Made by a program: the position numbers and the translations under genes. The notes under the pieces were generated by a model. The model saw only the letters and a list, made by a program, of their open reading frames with translations, ran no database searches and had not been told where the DNA came from. A DNA stretch of 22,474 bases from Candidatus Moraniibacteriota bacterium (lineage in GTDB: Bacteria > Patescibacteriota > Minisyncoccia > CAIUEV01), in the NCBI GenBank assembly GCA_016867255.1, contig VGKB01000010.1, positions 1 to 22,474 of the forward strand. Direction: 5' to 3'. Shown piece after piece: positions 1-7,589 of this stretch. Numbering within the stretch: position 1 is the stretch's first letter; each line of letters opens with the position of its first letter.

Positions 1-1034
1 AGAATCGCGTTGCAAGCGTTTTGGGCAATGGCTTCCTGCAGCCGAATAGTGTTCGTCACGGTGAAGTCATCTCCAATAAGAGCAATATTTTTCCCCAATT
101 CCTTGTTTAGAAGCTGCCAGCCCTTCCAATCGTCTTCTGCCAGGCCGTCCTCAATAATTGAAAAAGGGAATTTTCGGGACCATTTTTTATAAAACCTGAC
201 CAATTCCTCGGCCGTAAGACTTTTTTCTTCTTTTTTGAGCCGGTAAAGTCCTTTTGCCTTTTGGTAAAATTCCGAAGCGGCCGCGTCAATGCCTAACATA
301 ATTTCACTGCCCCACTTGTAGCCTGCTTTTTTCACGGCCAATTCCAAAAATTCCAAGGCGGCTTGATTATTTTTTAGCCGGGAAGCGTATCCACCCTCAT
401 CTCCTACCGCAACGGTATGGCCCTTTTCTTGGAGTATTTTCCCTAATGAATGATAGATTTCGCTTACTGCCCGAATCTTTTCCGCGAATGATTTTTTTAT
501 TCCTTCCGGGACAACCATAAATTCCTGAATGTCTAATCCAGAGTCGGAATGTATTCCGCCATTGATCAGGTTGCACATAGGGTTGGGCATCTTTTTTTCT
601 TTTTTGAAGGAGTATGCCTCCTGCAAGTAGCGAAAAAGAGGCAGATTGAGGGTCGCCGCTCCCGCCCGGGCGCAAGCCAGCGATATTCCCAGGACTGAGT
701 TGGATCCCAGCCGGCTTTTGTTGGGGGTATTGTCCATTTCAATCATAAGACAGTCAATTTTTTGTTGATCTGTCGCGCTCATTCCTTTAATGGCGGGGAG
801 AATCTTTTCTTCAATGATTTTTGCGGCTTTTAAAACCCCCCTGCCTTGATAGCGTTTTTTGTCTTCGTCTCTAAGCTCCAGCGCTTCATGGCTGCCGGTG
901 GATGCGCCCGAAGGAACGTTAGCAAAGCCGATTGCTCCTCCCTTAGTGTGAACTTCCACTTTTAAGGTCGGATTCCCGCGGGAGTCAAGGATCTCCAAAG
1001 CGCGGATTTTTTTGATTTTGGGGGATTTTAGCAT
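1..1034 (-). CDS. eno: Enolase, 3' end cut by window edge
   Basis: Enolase (2-phosphoglycerate hydratase) of lower glycolysis, cytosolic and Mg-dependent. The 344 complete codons visible cover most of a family that is usually about 430 residues. Visible landmarks are the N-terminal ILDSRGNPT, the SGASTG loop (residues 42-47), IQEF with the conserved Glu171, VGDEGG (210-215), and the metal ligands in GIDAAASEFY (Asp250), IEDGL (Glu295) and GDDF (Asp322/323). The catalytic Lys of the LIK(F/P)NQ segment lies just beyond the window. The start is the ATG at 1034-1032. No SD precedes it; a possible -10 lies only 11 nt upstream. It is divergent from glyS across about 100 bp. The frame is intact throughout and identification is secure. 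Confidence 0.96.
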   Translation of the reverse strand, partial: MLKSPKIKKIRALEILDSRGNPTLKVEVHTKGGAIGFANVPSGASTGSHEALELRDEDKKRYQGRGVLKAAKIIEEKILPAIKGMSATDQQKIDCLMIEMDNTPNKSRLGSNSVLGISLACARAGAATLNLPLFRYLQEAYSFKKEKKMPNPMCNLINGGIHSDSGLDIQEFMVVPEGIKKSFAEKIRAVSEIYHSLGKILQEKGHTVAVGDEGGYASRLKNNQAALEFLELAVKKAGYKWGSEIMLGIDAAASEFYQKAKGLYRLKKEEKSLTAEELVRFYKKWSRKFPFSIIEDGLAEDDWKGWQLLNKELGKNIALIGDDFTVTNTIRLQEAIAQNACNAI

Positions 1035-1045
1035 AATTTGTATTA

Positions 1046-1074
1046 AGAATAATGCATAATGTCATTTTATTCAA
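1046..1074 (-). promoter_or_regulatory. Candidate promoter of eno
   Basis: On the minus strand TTGAAT (1074-1069), 17 nt, then TATTCT (1051-1046). Each box matches the sigma-70 consensus at four of six positions. The -10 ends 11 nt before the enolase ATG, which would give a leader of only about 5 nt and fits the lack of an SD. This is by-eye matching in AT-rich DNA. Confidence 0.35.
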
Positions 1075-1136
1075 TTCAAACAATGCGGGCAAATTTTGGG
1101 ATAAGGTAATGGGTAAGATGAAGAAAGGGGTAATTT

Positions 1137-2501
1137 GTGAAGTTTGAAAAAATAACGTTAAAATATCAATATCTTTATAAATTATTGAATATGCCCAGCG
1201 ATAAAATGCAGAAAATTGTGTCTCTTTGCAAACGCCGGGGGTTTGTCTACCCCGGTTCGGAAATATACGGAGGGCTGGCTAATTCTTGGGATTATGGGCC
1301 GTTGGGAGCAGAACTCAAAAACAACTTGAAAAAAATTTGGTGGAAGCATTTTGTGCAGGATCGGGAAGATATGGTGGGTATTGACGGGGGCGTGTTGCTT
1401 AACCCTAAAGTCTGGGAGGCCAGCGGACACATTAAAAATTTCAAGGATCCTTTGGTTGAATGCAAGGATTGCCACCGGCGTTTTCGGCCGGACAAACTCA
1501 AGGACGTTTCCAAGTGTCCGGAGTGCGGCGGCAAATTTACTAAAGCAAAAATGTTTTCTGGTATGTTTAAGACGGTCATTGGCCCGATAGAGGAGGAAGG
1601 CCTTACGACCTTTCTTCGTCCCGAAACGGCGCAAAATATGTTTGTGAATTTTAGGAATATTTTGGACTCAACCAACAAGAAAATTCCCTTTGGCGTTGGC
1701 CAGATAGGCAGGTCGTTCCGCAACGAGATCACGGCTGGCAATTTCATCTTTCGCACTCTGGAGTTTGAAATTATGGAGATTGAGTATTTCATAGCGCCGG
1801 ACGCTAACTGGAAAAAGATGTTTGAAAGCTGGATCAAGGCCATTTATCAATATGCGGGCAAGCTGGGCCTGAGTAAAAAAGGTTTTTATAATCACGAAAT
1901 TCCCGCTAAAGACCGGGCTTTCTATTCAAAGAGAACGATAGACTTTGAATATAAATATCCTTGGGGGCTGGACGAGCTTTGGGCGATCGCTTACCGAACA
2001 AATTATGATTTGGCCTGCCACCAGAAATTCTCCGGCCAAAATCTGGAGTATTTTGATGATGTGAGGCACGCAAAATATATTCCCCACGTGATAGAGCCGA
2101 CGTTTGGCGTTGATCGCACCGTGTTGGCGCTTTTGGTTGAAAGCTACACCGAGGAAAAAATCAGGGGCGGCGATACTCGGATAGTTCTAAAGTTCAAACC
2201 GGCCGTCGCGCCGTATAAAATTGCCGTTTTCCCGTTACTTGCTAATAAAAAGAATTTAGTTAAAAAAGCTCGAGAGGTCTACGATATCTTAAAAAATGAA
2301 TATCTTTGTTTTTGGGACGACCGCGGCAACATCGGCAAGCGCTATCGTTATCAAGATGAGATTGGAACGCCGTACTGTGTTACGGTGGATTTTGATTCGC
2401 TCAAAGACAAGGCCGTCACCGTCCGCGACCGCGACTCTATGAAACAGAAGCGGGTAAAAATTAGCGGATTGCGAGAGTTCTTTAACCAAAAACTCAAGTA
2501 G
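1137..2501 (+). CDS. glyS: Glycyl-tRNA synthetase (dimeric, class II)
   Basis: Charges tRNA-Gly with glycine. It is the single-chain alpha2-type enzyme (454 aa; family about 450-460). The diagnostic start CKRRGFVYPGSEIYGG is at residues 31-46. A four-Cys zinc site is formed by C109, C112, C127 and C130. RPETAQ lies at 161-166, the motif 2 core FRNEI at 194-198, motif 3 EPTFGVDR at 320-327, and an anticodon-binding domain follows from about residue 365. The chosen GTG at 1137 follows AGAAAGG, a 7-nt match to the 16S tail, at good spacing. However, family N-termini usually begin near the ATG at 1191 (residue 19) or 1206 (residue 24), so a shorter form is possible. The 86-aa gene follows 24 nt downstream. 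Confidence 0.96.
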   Translation: MKFEKITLKYQYLYKLLNMPSDKMQKIVSLCKRRGFVYPGSEIYGGLANSWDYGPLGAELKNNLKKIWWKHFVQDREDMVGIDGGVLLNPKVWEASGHIKNFKDPLVECKDCHRRFRPDKLKDVSKCPECGGKFTKAKMFSGMFKTVIGPIEEEGLTTFLRPETAQNMFVNFRNILDSTNKKIPFGVGQIGRSFRNEITAGNFIFRTLEFEIMEIEYFIAPDANWKKMFESWIKAIYQYAGKLGLSKKGFYNHEIPAKDRAFYSKRTIDFEYKYPWGLDELWAIAYRTNYDLACHQKFSGQNLEYFDDVRHAKYIPHVIEPTFGVDRTVLALLVESYTEEKIRGGDTRIVLKFKPAVAPYKIAVFPLLANKKNLVKKAREVYDILKNEYLCFWDDRGNIGKRYRYQDEIGTPYCVTVDFDSLKDKAVTVRDRDSMKQKRVKISGLREFFNQKLK

Positions 2502-2525
2502 AGCCTTGCGGCAAGGAGGGGAATT

Positions 2526-2786
2526 ATGAGAATATTTCTTGATTTGTCCGGCCAGGCGGAAGAGTATCTTAGAGTCATATTCCAAAAGATTAGCGAGCAT
2601 GCGGGCAGAAATCTGACAAATGATGAAATGACGAAAATTGTGATTGGAGTGATAGAAAAGGGCGCTGAATTAAAGTGGGGTGAAATCAACGGTATTGCGG
2701 AAGAGGATCTGGAAGATCTTGAGGGTACCGGAGAGAATTTTTGGTACACTCTTTTTGGAGATGTGATTGAGATCAAGAGTGTCTGA
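2526..2786 (+). CDS. Hypothetical protein, 86 aa, downstream of glyS
   Basis: I do not recognise this protein. It is small, acidic and soluble, with no membrane segment and no cysteines. Its predicted helical N-half (about residues 8-40) is followed by an acidic stretch (EEDLEDLEGTGE, about 59-70) and an aromatic C-terminus. It starts with ATG behind a near-perfect SD (AAGGAGGGG, 6-7 nt spacing), 24 nt after glyS, so it is probably cotranscribed with glyS. The strong SD contrasts with the SD-less core genes in the window. The TGA stop sits inside a 6-bp hairpin (2782-2800). Coding status rests on the SD, length and context. Confidence 0.7.
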   Translation: MRIFLDLSGQAEEYLRVIFQKISEHAGRNLTNDEMTKIVIGVIEKGAELKWGEINGIAEEDLEDLEGTGENFWYTLFGDVIEIKSV

Positions 2787-2812
2787 CGGTACGAGTCAGA
2801 ATTCCGCTAAGG

Positions 2813-2841
2813 TTGGAGGGCCTACCCAGCCGTATTATAAT
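2813..2841 (+). promoter_or_regulatory. Candidate promoter inside the structured region
   Basis: TTGGAG (2813-2818), a 17-nt spacer, and a perfect -10 TATAAT (2836-2841). The -35 is weak (three of six). Transcription would start near 2848 and end at the terminator about 78 nt later with no ORF between, which suggests an sRNA. Confidence 0.45.
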
Positions 2842-2897
2842 GGGGATGAAATCATAGCGGACATATAGGTATGTAAGAAATAGTGTGAGATAGACAT

Positions 2898-2925
2898 AGC
2901 GCGAGGACGAATCCCCGCGCTTTTT
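2898..2925 (+). terminator. Rho-independent terminator (plus strand)
   Basis: Stem GCGCG/CGCGC (2899-2903/2916-2920), continued by GGA/TCC around a CGAA tetraloop, followed by TTTTT (2921-2925). It ends the glyS/86-aa transcript or the candidate sRNA. The minus strand shows the hairpin but no T-tract. Confidence 0.75.
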
Positions 2926-2928
2926 CAA

Positions 2929-3105
2929 TCAAGTCTGCCTCGGAATTACCGTCAAGGTAGTGCCACAACCCTTGGGACATTTGACAAAATATATTCCCCT
3001 GGGATCAGGCGTTGTTTGGGGAGTCCCGGGCGGTATGGGTACTTGTTCTTGACATTTACTGCAATCGCAGATAATCTCAGGTTCGCGAAAACTATTATTT
3101 GGCAT
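2929..3105 (-). CDS. Small zinc-ribbon-like protein, 58 aa
   Basis: A 58-residue protein with two cysteine clusters, CDCSKC (C13, C15, C18) and CPKGC (C43, C47), separated by a Pro-rich stretch. The layout is that of a small zinc ribbon. The family is unrecognised and no enzymatic motif is visible. The start ATG (3105-3103) follows a textbook SD, AAGGAGG, at 8 nt spacing, which makes coding very likely despite the length. It lies 26 nt downstream of rpsG on the same strand and is probably the last gene of the ribosomal block. The plus-strand terminator begins just beyond its stop. Confidence 0.78.
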   Translation of the reverse strand: MPNNSFREPEIICDCSKCQEQVPIPPGTPQTTPDPRGIYFVKCPKGCGTTLTVIPRQT

Positions 3106-3131
3106 GATTTTTCCTCCTTGTGCCTATTTGT

Positions 3132-3581
3132 TTACGCGAAGTGGGCGAAGGCGCGATTGGCCTCGGCCATTTTTTGAATATCCTCTTTTTTCTTGATGGC
3201 GGCGCCGCGTTTTTCGGCCGCCTCAACAAGCTCGGTAGCCAGTTTCTCCGCCATTGGTTTCCCTTTGCGAGCGCGGGTAGCCGCTAAAATCCAGCGGATA
3301 GCCAGCGTGGTGCGCCGGGCGCCCATTACCGGAATGGGCACTTGGTAGGTGGCGCCGCCAATCCTTTTCGCTTTTACTTCCAGCAGCGGAGAAACGTTTT
3401 TCACCGCTTCATCCAGTATTTCTAAAGGATCTTTTTTGGTCTGCTCTTTAATAATTTCAAAACACCGGTAGAGAACATGAGATCCGGTTGATTTTTTGCC
3501 GCGCTTAAAGGTTTGATTTAGCAGCCGGCTGACTAATATGCTGCCGTATTTGGGATCAGGATTGTATTCGCGCTCACTCAT
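3132..3581 (-). CDS. rpsG: 30S ribosomal protein S7
   Basis: Primary binder of the 3' major domain of 16S rRNA that nucleates assembly of the 30S head. At 149 aa it is slightly short of the family (about 156). Conserved segments include PDPKYGS (8-14), FKRGKKST, VEVKAKRIGGATYQVP, the RWI segment, and the C-terminal MAEANRAFAH. The basic N-terminal arm of E. coli S7 is missing: only seven residues precede PDPKYGS, and the in-frame upstream sequence back to a TAG offers no start codon and no basic residues. The ATG at 3581 has no SD. It follows rpsL by 59 nt, as in the str operon, but fusA and tuf do not follow. Confidence 0.96.
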   Translation of the reverse strand: MSEREYNPDPKYGSILVSRLLNQTFKRGKKSTGSHVLYRCFEIIKEQTKKDPLEILDEAVKNVSPLLEVKAKRIGGATYQVPIPVMGARRTTLAIRWILAATRARKGKPMAEKLATELVEAAEKRGAAIKKKEDIQKMAEANRAFAHFA

Positions 3582-3604
3582 AAGGAATGGATAATGGATA
3601 AGGG

Positions 3605-3637
3605 AAAATGGAAAAGAAATCTACATTTTTCCATTTT
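3605..3637 (-). other. 11-bp AT-rich hairpin between rpsL and rpsG
   Basis: AAAATGGAAAA (3605-3615) pairs perfectly with TTTTCCATTTT (3627-3637) around an 11-nt loop. It occupies much of the rpsL-rpsG gap. On the minus RNA no long U-tract follows, so it reads as an intercistronic stem (mRNA processing or partial attenuation) and not as a clear terminator. Confidence 0.45.
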
Positions 3638-3640
3638 TTA

Positions 3641-4066
3641 CTACTCACTCTTCTTCGGTCTCTTAGACCCGTATTTGCTTCTGCCCCGTTTCCGGTTGTC
3701 GGTGCCGGTCGTGTCTAAAACGCCTCTTACGATATGGTAACGAACTCCCGGCAAGTCTTTCACTCTTCCCCCTCTAATCATAACAATGGAATGCTCCTGT
3801 AGATTATGTCCAATTCCCGGGATGTAAGCCGTAACCTCCATCCCATTAGTAAGCCGGACTCGGGCGATTTTTCGCAGAGCCGAATTGGGTTTTTTGGGAG
3901 TCATAGTACCGACCTTGATGCAAACGCCGCGCCTAAAGGAGCAGCCCCGATCATAATAGAACGGTTTGTTTTTTAATAAATTAAACCCCTTCTGGAGTGC
4001 GGGAGACTTTGATTTGGAGCGGACGATCTTTCTGGATTTTCGAACTATCTGGTTAATGGTAGGCAT
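3641..4066 (-). CDS. rpsL: 30S ribosomal protein S12
   Basis: Decoding-centre protein of the 30S subunit. It is 141 aa, longer than E. coli S12 (124) because of an insert after SPALQKG, like the longer Gram-positive form. The decoding loops TPKKPNSALRK and GGRVKDLPGVRYH, including the lysines where streptomycin-resistance changes are known, are intact. So is the C-terminal RSKYGSKRPK. I start it at the ATG at 4066 (MPTINQ), where the family begins; an upstream in-frame extension looks noncoding. No SD is present, and a -10-like TATAAC ends 12 nt before the ATG. It lies 56 nt after rplY and before rpsG. Confidence 0.97.
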   Translation of the reverse strand: MPTINQIVRKSRKIVRSKSKSPALQKGFNLLKNKPFYYDRGCSFRRGVCIKVGTMTPKKPNSALRKIARVRLTNGMEVTAYIPGIGHNLQEHSIVMIRGGRVKDLPGVRYHIVRGVLDTTGTDNRKRGRSKYGSKRPKKSE

Positions 4067-4076
4067 TTCAGTGCGT

Positions 4077-4105
4077 ATGTTATAATTGGATCTTAGAATT
4101 TTCAA
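4077..4105 (-). promoter_or_regulatory. Candidate promoter of rpsL
   Basis: On the minus strand TTGAAA (4105-4100) is followed by TATAAC after 15 nt (4084-4079) or by TAACAT after 17 nt (4082-4077). The ATG at 4066 would then have a leader of only a few bases, consistent with the missing SD. Both box and spacing are imperfect. Confidence 0.35.
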
Positions 4106-4122
4106 TTTAGGATTTAACAAAA

Positions 4123-4869
4123 CTATTCTTTGACACCTTCTTCCTTAGTTTCAGTCGCTTCCTTTTCTGGCTCCTCTTCCTTGTTTTCTTCACTGGTGCC
4201 CTCTTCAACTGCCTCTTCGCCCTCTTTTTTCACTCCTTCCACTTCGCTTACATCCGGCGCGGCTTCCTGTTCCAACTCCTCCATTTCCTGTTCACTTCTG
4301 GGCTCGTCCACCATGGCAATTACATTGTCTGGATTATCCAACAGTTCAACGCTGGGAGGCAAGCTGATGTCTTTAAGATGGATCATATCATCAAAAGTAG
4401 CTAGAACCGAAATGTCAACCGGAATTGACTTGGGAATGTCTTTGGCTTTACATTTTATTTCAATATTTTCCACATTCTGGACGAAAATTCCGCCCAAGTC
4501 TTTTACTGCCGGAGAAACCCCAATGAATTCTAAAGGCACTTCTACTTCCACTTCTTCTTCCAAACTTACGGCCATGAAATCAACGTGTATAACCTCGCCT
4601 GAATAATTGTGGTGCTGGATATCTTGAATGATTGCGTCTTGAGGATTTTTTTCTTTGCCGACCCTGATCTTTATCAAGGTGCCTTCCCCGGTTTCATTAA
4701 GTACTTTTACAAATTGCAGCTTGGGAAAGATAAGTGGGATATTCTTCTTGATATTTTTGCCGTATAAAATTCCCAAAATTAAACCTTTCCGCAACGCCTC
4801 CCGCGCTCGAATCTTTCCCTCTTCCCTTTTTTCCACTTCCAATAAAATGCTGCTTTCGGCGCTGATCAT
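4123..4869 (-). CDS. rplY: 50S ribosomal protein L25/general stress protein Ctc family
   Basis: The 5S rRNA-binding protein of the large subunit, in the long two-domain TL5/CTC form (248 aa). The N-terminal L25 domain (about residues 5-95) shows EKREEGKIRAREALRKG, ILYGKN and IHVDF. The C-terminal beta domain (about 100-190) shows EVPLEFIG and the conserved PVDISVL and LPPSVELLD region. A highly acidic, low-complexity Glu-rich tail follows from about 195 to the end. ATG at 4869, no SD, 16 nt after the preceding 110-aa gene and so probably translated from the same mRNA. Its position close to the 5S gene fits its role. Confidence 0.93.
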   Translation of the reverse strand: MISAESSILLEVEKREEGKIRAREALRKGLILGILYGKNIKKNIPLIFPKLQFVKVLNETGEGTLIKIRVGKEKNPQDAIIQDIQHHNYSGEVIHVDFMAVSLEEEVEVEVPLEFIGVSPAVKDLGGIFVQNVENIEIKCKAKDIPKSIPVDISVLATFDDMIHLKDISLPPSVELLDNPDNVIAMVDEPRSEQEMEELEQEAAPDVSEVEGVKKEGEEAVEEGTSEENKEEEPEKEATETKEEGVKE

Positions 4870-4885
4870 TCTTTATATTTATCAT

Positions 4886-5218
4886 TTAGCATCTCACATT
4901 TTTCGTTGGCTTGTCATTCCTGATCTCTTTGTTCATTACCCGGTGTTTTTTTAGAGACATATACGTTTGGATCACATCGTTCGCGCTGATCGCCTTGTTA
5001 TCCTTAAGCTTGTTAATGTCTTTTTTGTCAGCGTCAGTCATTTTCACTACCGACAGTATTCCTTTTGACCCTACAGTAATTTTCATTAGCGTTGACAATT
5101 GACATTTATTGCAAGTCAAGTGGAAAATAAAGTTATCTTTTCCTTCCAGGACAAGTGTAGCGTCTTTCTTTAGGTATGCTTGACCGCATTCAAGACAATT
5201 TTGAGGAATATTGATCAT
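4886..5218 (-). CDS. Zinc-ribbon protein of unknown function, 110 aa, next to 5S
   Basis: The N-terminal half carries two CxxC knuckles (C8/C11 and C36/C39) around a beta-rich segment, a typical four-Cys zinc ribbon. The C-terminal half is Lys-rich with a short helical stretch. I do not recognise a named family. The ATG at 5218 lies only 19 nt downstream of the 5S 3' end, with no SD and no terminator between, so it is probably cotranscribed with the rRNA. rplY follows 16 nt later. Its place between 5S and L25 suggests, by context only, a link to ribosome assembly or translation. Confidence 0.75.
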   Translation of the reverse strand: MINIPQNCLECGQAYLKKDATLVLEGKDNFIFHLTCNKCQLSTLMKITVGSKGILSVVKMTDADKKDINKLKDNKAISANDVIQTYMSLKKHRVMNKEIRNDKPTKNVRC

Positions 5219-5237
5219 TTTTTTTTCAATCCAAAGT

Positions 5238-5353
5238 TCTGGCGATGGCCTACTCTCACGCTCCTTCGTGGAAGCACTACCATTGGCGCTGGCAGGTTTA
5301 ACTGCTGAGTTCGAGATGGGATCAGGTGGAACCCCGCCGCTTTAATCGCCAGA
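5238..5353 (-). rRNA. rrf: 5S ribosomal RNA
   Basis: About 116 nt bounded by the terminal helix TCTGGCGAT/ATCGCCAGA (helix I). Interior landmarks read on the minus strand are CCCATCTCGAACTCAG and GAGAGTAGG, both typical of 5S. It lies about 230 nt downstream of 16S on the same strand with no 23S between. A zinc-ribbon ORF begins 19 nt after its end. Confidence 0.95.
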
Positions 5354-5367
5354 AGTCTGAATTGATA

Positions 5368-5398
5368 ATTATATGAACAAGAAAATTCCCACTACCAA
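5368..5398 (-). promoter_or_regulatory. Possible promoter of 5S
   Basis: A perfect minus-strand TATAAT (5373-5368) ends 14 nt before the mature 5S 5' end. The only -35 candidate is TTGGTA (5398-5393) at a long 19-nt spacing. The -10 overlaps the stop codon of the 33-codon ORF. It would allow 5S to be made independently of 16S. Confidence 0.25.
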
Positions 5399-5470
5399 TA
5401 AAAATACAATCGTGATCCAACCAGCTAATTCGTAACCCTCGTTTATTCTAAATTTCTTCTTATAGTTCAT
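5369..5470 (-). CDS. Putative 33-aa single-pass membrane peptide in the 16S-5S spacer
   Basis: The ORF starts with ATG at 5470 and ends with TAA at 5369. The peptide begins with a basic segment (MNYKKKFR) and polar residues, then turns into one unbroken hydrophobic helix from about Leu15 to the C-terminus (WITIVFLLVVGIFLFI). That is the classic architecture of a small inner-membrane protein with the N-terminus inside. No SD is present, but SD-less starts are the rule here. It fills almost the whole interval between the 16S processing stem and 5S. It could be chance in AT-rich spacer DNA; the clean positive-then-hydrophobic layout argues against that. Confidence 0.4.
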   Translation of the reverse strand: MNYKKKFRINEGYELAGWITIVFLLVVGIFLFI

Positions 5471-5488
5471 ATAGGGCTTATAAAACTT

Positions 5489-5518
5489 ATGGTTTTTTTT
5501 GGCTTTTTATGGTTGTCC
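5489..5518 (-). other. 3' arm of the pre-16S processing stem
   Basis: The 16S trailer segment at 5489-5518 is complementary to the leader segment 7265-7290. Fifteen pairs are perfect (GGACAACCATAAAAA with its complement), and pairing resumes after a small bulge. This is the long helix that RNase III normally cuts to release pre-16S. Confidence 0.7.
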
Positions 5519-5580
5519 GTTTCCCTTGACCGACCTAATGTTGGCGCGCATAAAGCATGCCAAAAATTTAAACTCCATAG

Positions 5581-7161
<1,581 letters not shown>

Positions 7162-7241
7162 AATTATCCGTATACTGGCCCCGCCCATTAAAATGAGCGG
7201 GATGGATATAAAATTCAAATGTAGATTCAAAGGAAAATTTG

Positions 7242-7259
7242 TCCCGTCATTCGACGGGA
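7242..7259 (-). other. Leader hairpin between processing stem and 16S
   Basis: TCCCGTC/GACGGGA forms a 7-bp stem with a 4-nt loop. The same 18-nt sequence occurs in reverse complement inside 16S at 6063-6080. It lies in the leader segment removed during 16S maturation and could act like a boxB-type or folding element. Confidence 0.5.
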
Positions 7260-7264
7260 TCAAT

Positions 7265-7290
7265 GGACAACCATAAAAAACCAAAACCAT
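7265..7290 (-). other. 5' arm of the pre-16S processing stem
   Basis: Leader partner of the trailer arm at 5489-5518. Together they would close a loop containing the whole 16S, as in typical rRNA operons. Confidence 0.7.
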
Positions 7291-7299
7291 TTCCTTGTT

Positions 7300-7311
7300 T
7301 GTTAAAGGGCT
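7300..7311 (-). promoter_or_regulatory. rRNA antitermination boxA
   Basis: The minus strand reads AGCCCTTTAACA. From GC onward it differs from the E. coli rrn boxA (TGCTCTTTAACA) at one position. It lies downstream of the promoter and upstream of the processing stem, the usual place for the NusB/S10 binding site. Confidence 0.6.
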
Positions 7312-7416
7312 TTTGCTTAAAAACTTGTCCCGCACCTTGATGCCGGATGTATCGGTATGATACGTTTTTTGGCTGCGTCAACACTGTATCACACCATACC
7401 TTAATTAGCAAATCTA

Positions 7417-7445
7417 AGATTAGTTAGGATATTCTGGATTGTCAA
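7417..7445 (-). promoter_or_regulatory. Candidate rRNA promoter
   Basis: A perfect -35 TTGACA (7445-7440) on the minus strand is followed after 17 nt by TAATCT (7422-7417), a poor -10 (three of six). It gives an rRNA leader of about 250 nt containing boxA, the processing arm and two hairpins. The non-16S stretch 7162-7535 holds only this leader and the divergent promoter. Confidence 0.5.
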
Positions 7446-7453
7446 ATTTGACA
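7440..7453. promoter_or_regulatory. Perfect palindrome joining two divergent -35 boxes
   Basis: TGTCAAATTTGACA is a perfect 14-bp palindrome. Each half supplies a consensus TTGACA, one facing the rRNA genes and one facing the leader-ORF/144-aa unit. It could be a shared operator or simply two polymerases back to back. Confidence 0.6.
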
Positions 7454-7476
7454 CTTTTGATTTCGGGTATTAAATT
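7448..7476 (+). promoter_or_regulatory. Candidate promoter of the leader ORF/144-aa unit
   Basis: TTGACA (7448-7453, perfect), a 17-nt spacer, then TAAATT (7471-7476, four of six). Transcription would start near 7483, just before the hairpin at 7487-7501 and the leader ORF. Confidence 0.6.
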
Positions 7477-7486
7477 TCTTTCTTAG

Positions 7487-7501
7487 AACGCCGCCGGCGT
7501 T
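7487..7501 (+). promoter_or_regulatory. 5' UTR hairpin, attenuator-like
   Basis: AACGCC/GGCGTT is a 6-bp stem with a GCC loop, followed shortly by TTCTTTT. It lies at the very start of the predicted transcript, upstream of the leader ORF. It is a weak terminator-like structure that could serve as an attenuator or 5' stabiliser. Confidence 0.35.
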
Positions 7502-7535
7502 GTTCTTTTAAATTAATTAAAGGAGGGTTGAACCT

Positions 7536-7589
7536 ATGATAGCTTTTTGGTTTGGTGTGGCGACATCCCAAATCAGCAAACTGTTATAG
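7536..7589 (+). CDS. 17-aa leader peptide candidate
   Basis: ATG at 7536 lies 8 nt after a strong SD (AAAGGAGGG), and TAG ends the frame at 7589. The product, MIAFWFGVATSQISKLL, is hydrophobic with clustered aromatic residues at 4-6. It ends 37 nt before the 144-aa gene, which has its own SD, and follows a hairpin. The strong SD on so short an ORF points to a translated leader peptide that may sense translation or couple to the downstream gene. It has no run of one amino acid that would name a ligand. Confidence 0.5.
   Translation: MIAFWFGVATSQISKLL

Larger units (their letters stand above)
2787..2925 (+). ncRNA. Structured intergenic region, candidate small RNA
   Basis: No ORF fits here, yet the stretch is full of pairing. 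TCTGAC/GTCAGA lies at 2782-2787/2795-2800. A long-range helix TCCGCTA/TAGCGGA (2803-2809/2855-2861) encloses the hairpin GGTTGG/CCAGCC (2811-2816/2826-2831). A terminator hairpin follows at 2898-2925. A perfect TATAAT lies inside (2836-2841). Either the whole region is the structured 3' UTR of the 86-aa gene, or an RNA of about 78 nt starts near 2848 and ends at the terminator. It does not match the cores of SRP RNA, tmRNA or RNase P RNA that I know. Confidence 0.4.

Noticed and set aside
2898..2925. Hairpin as a terminator for the minus-strand ribosomal block
   Set aside because: On the minus strand no T-tract follows the stem; it works only as a plus-strand terminator.
4067..4120. N-terminal extension of S12 up to 4120
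   Set aside because: The family starts at MPTINQ; the extension covers the intergenic promoter-like sequence.
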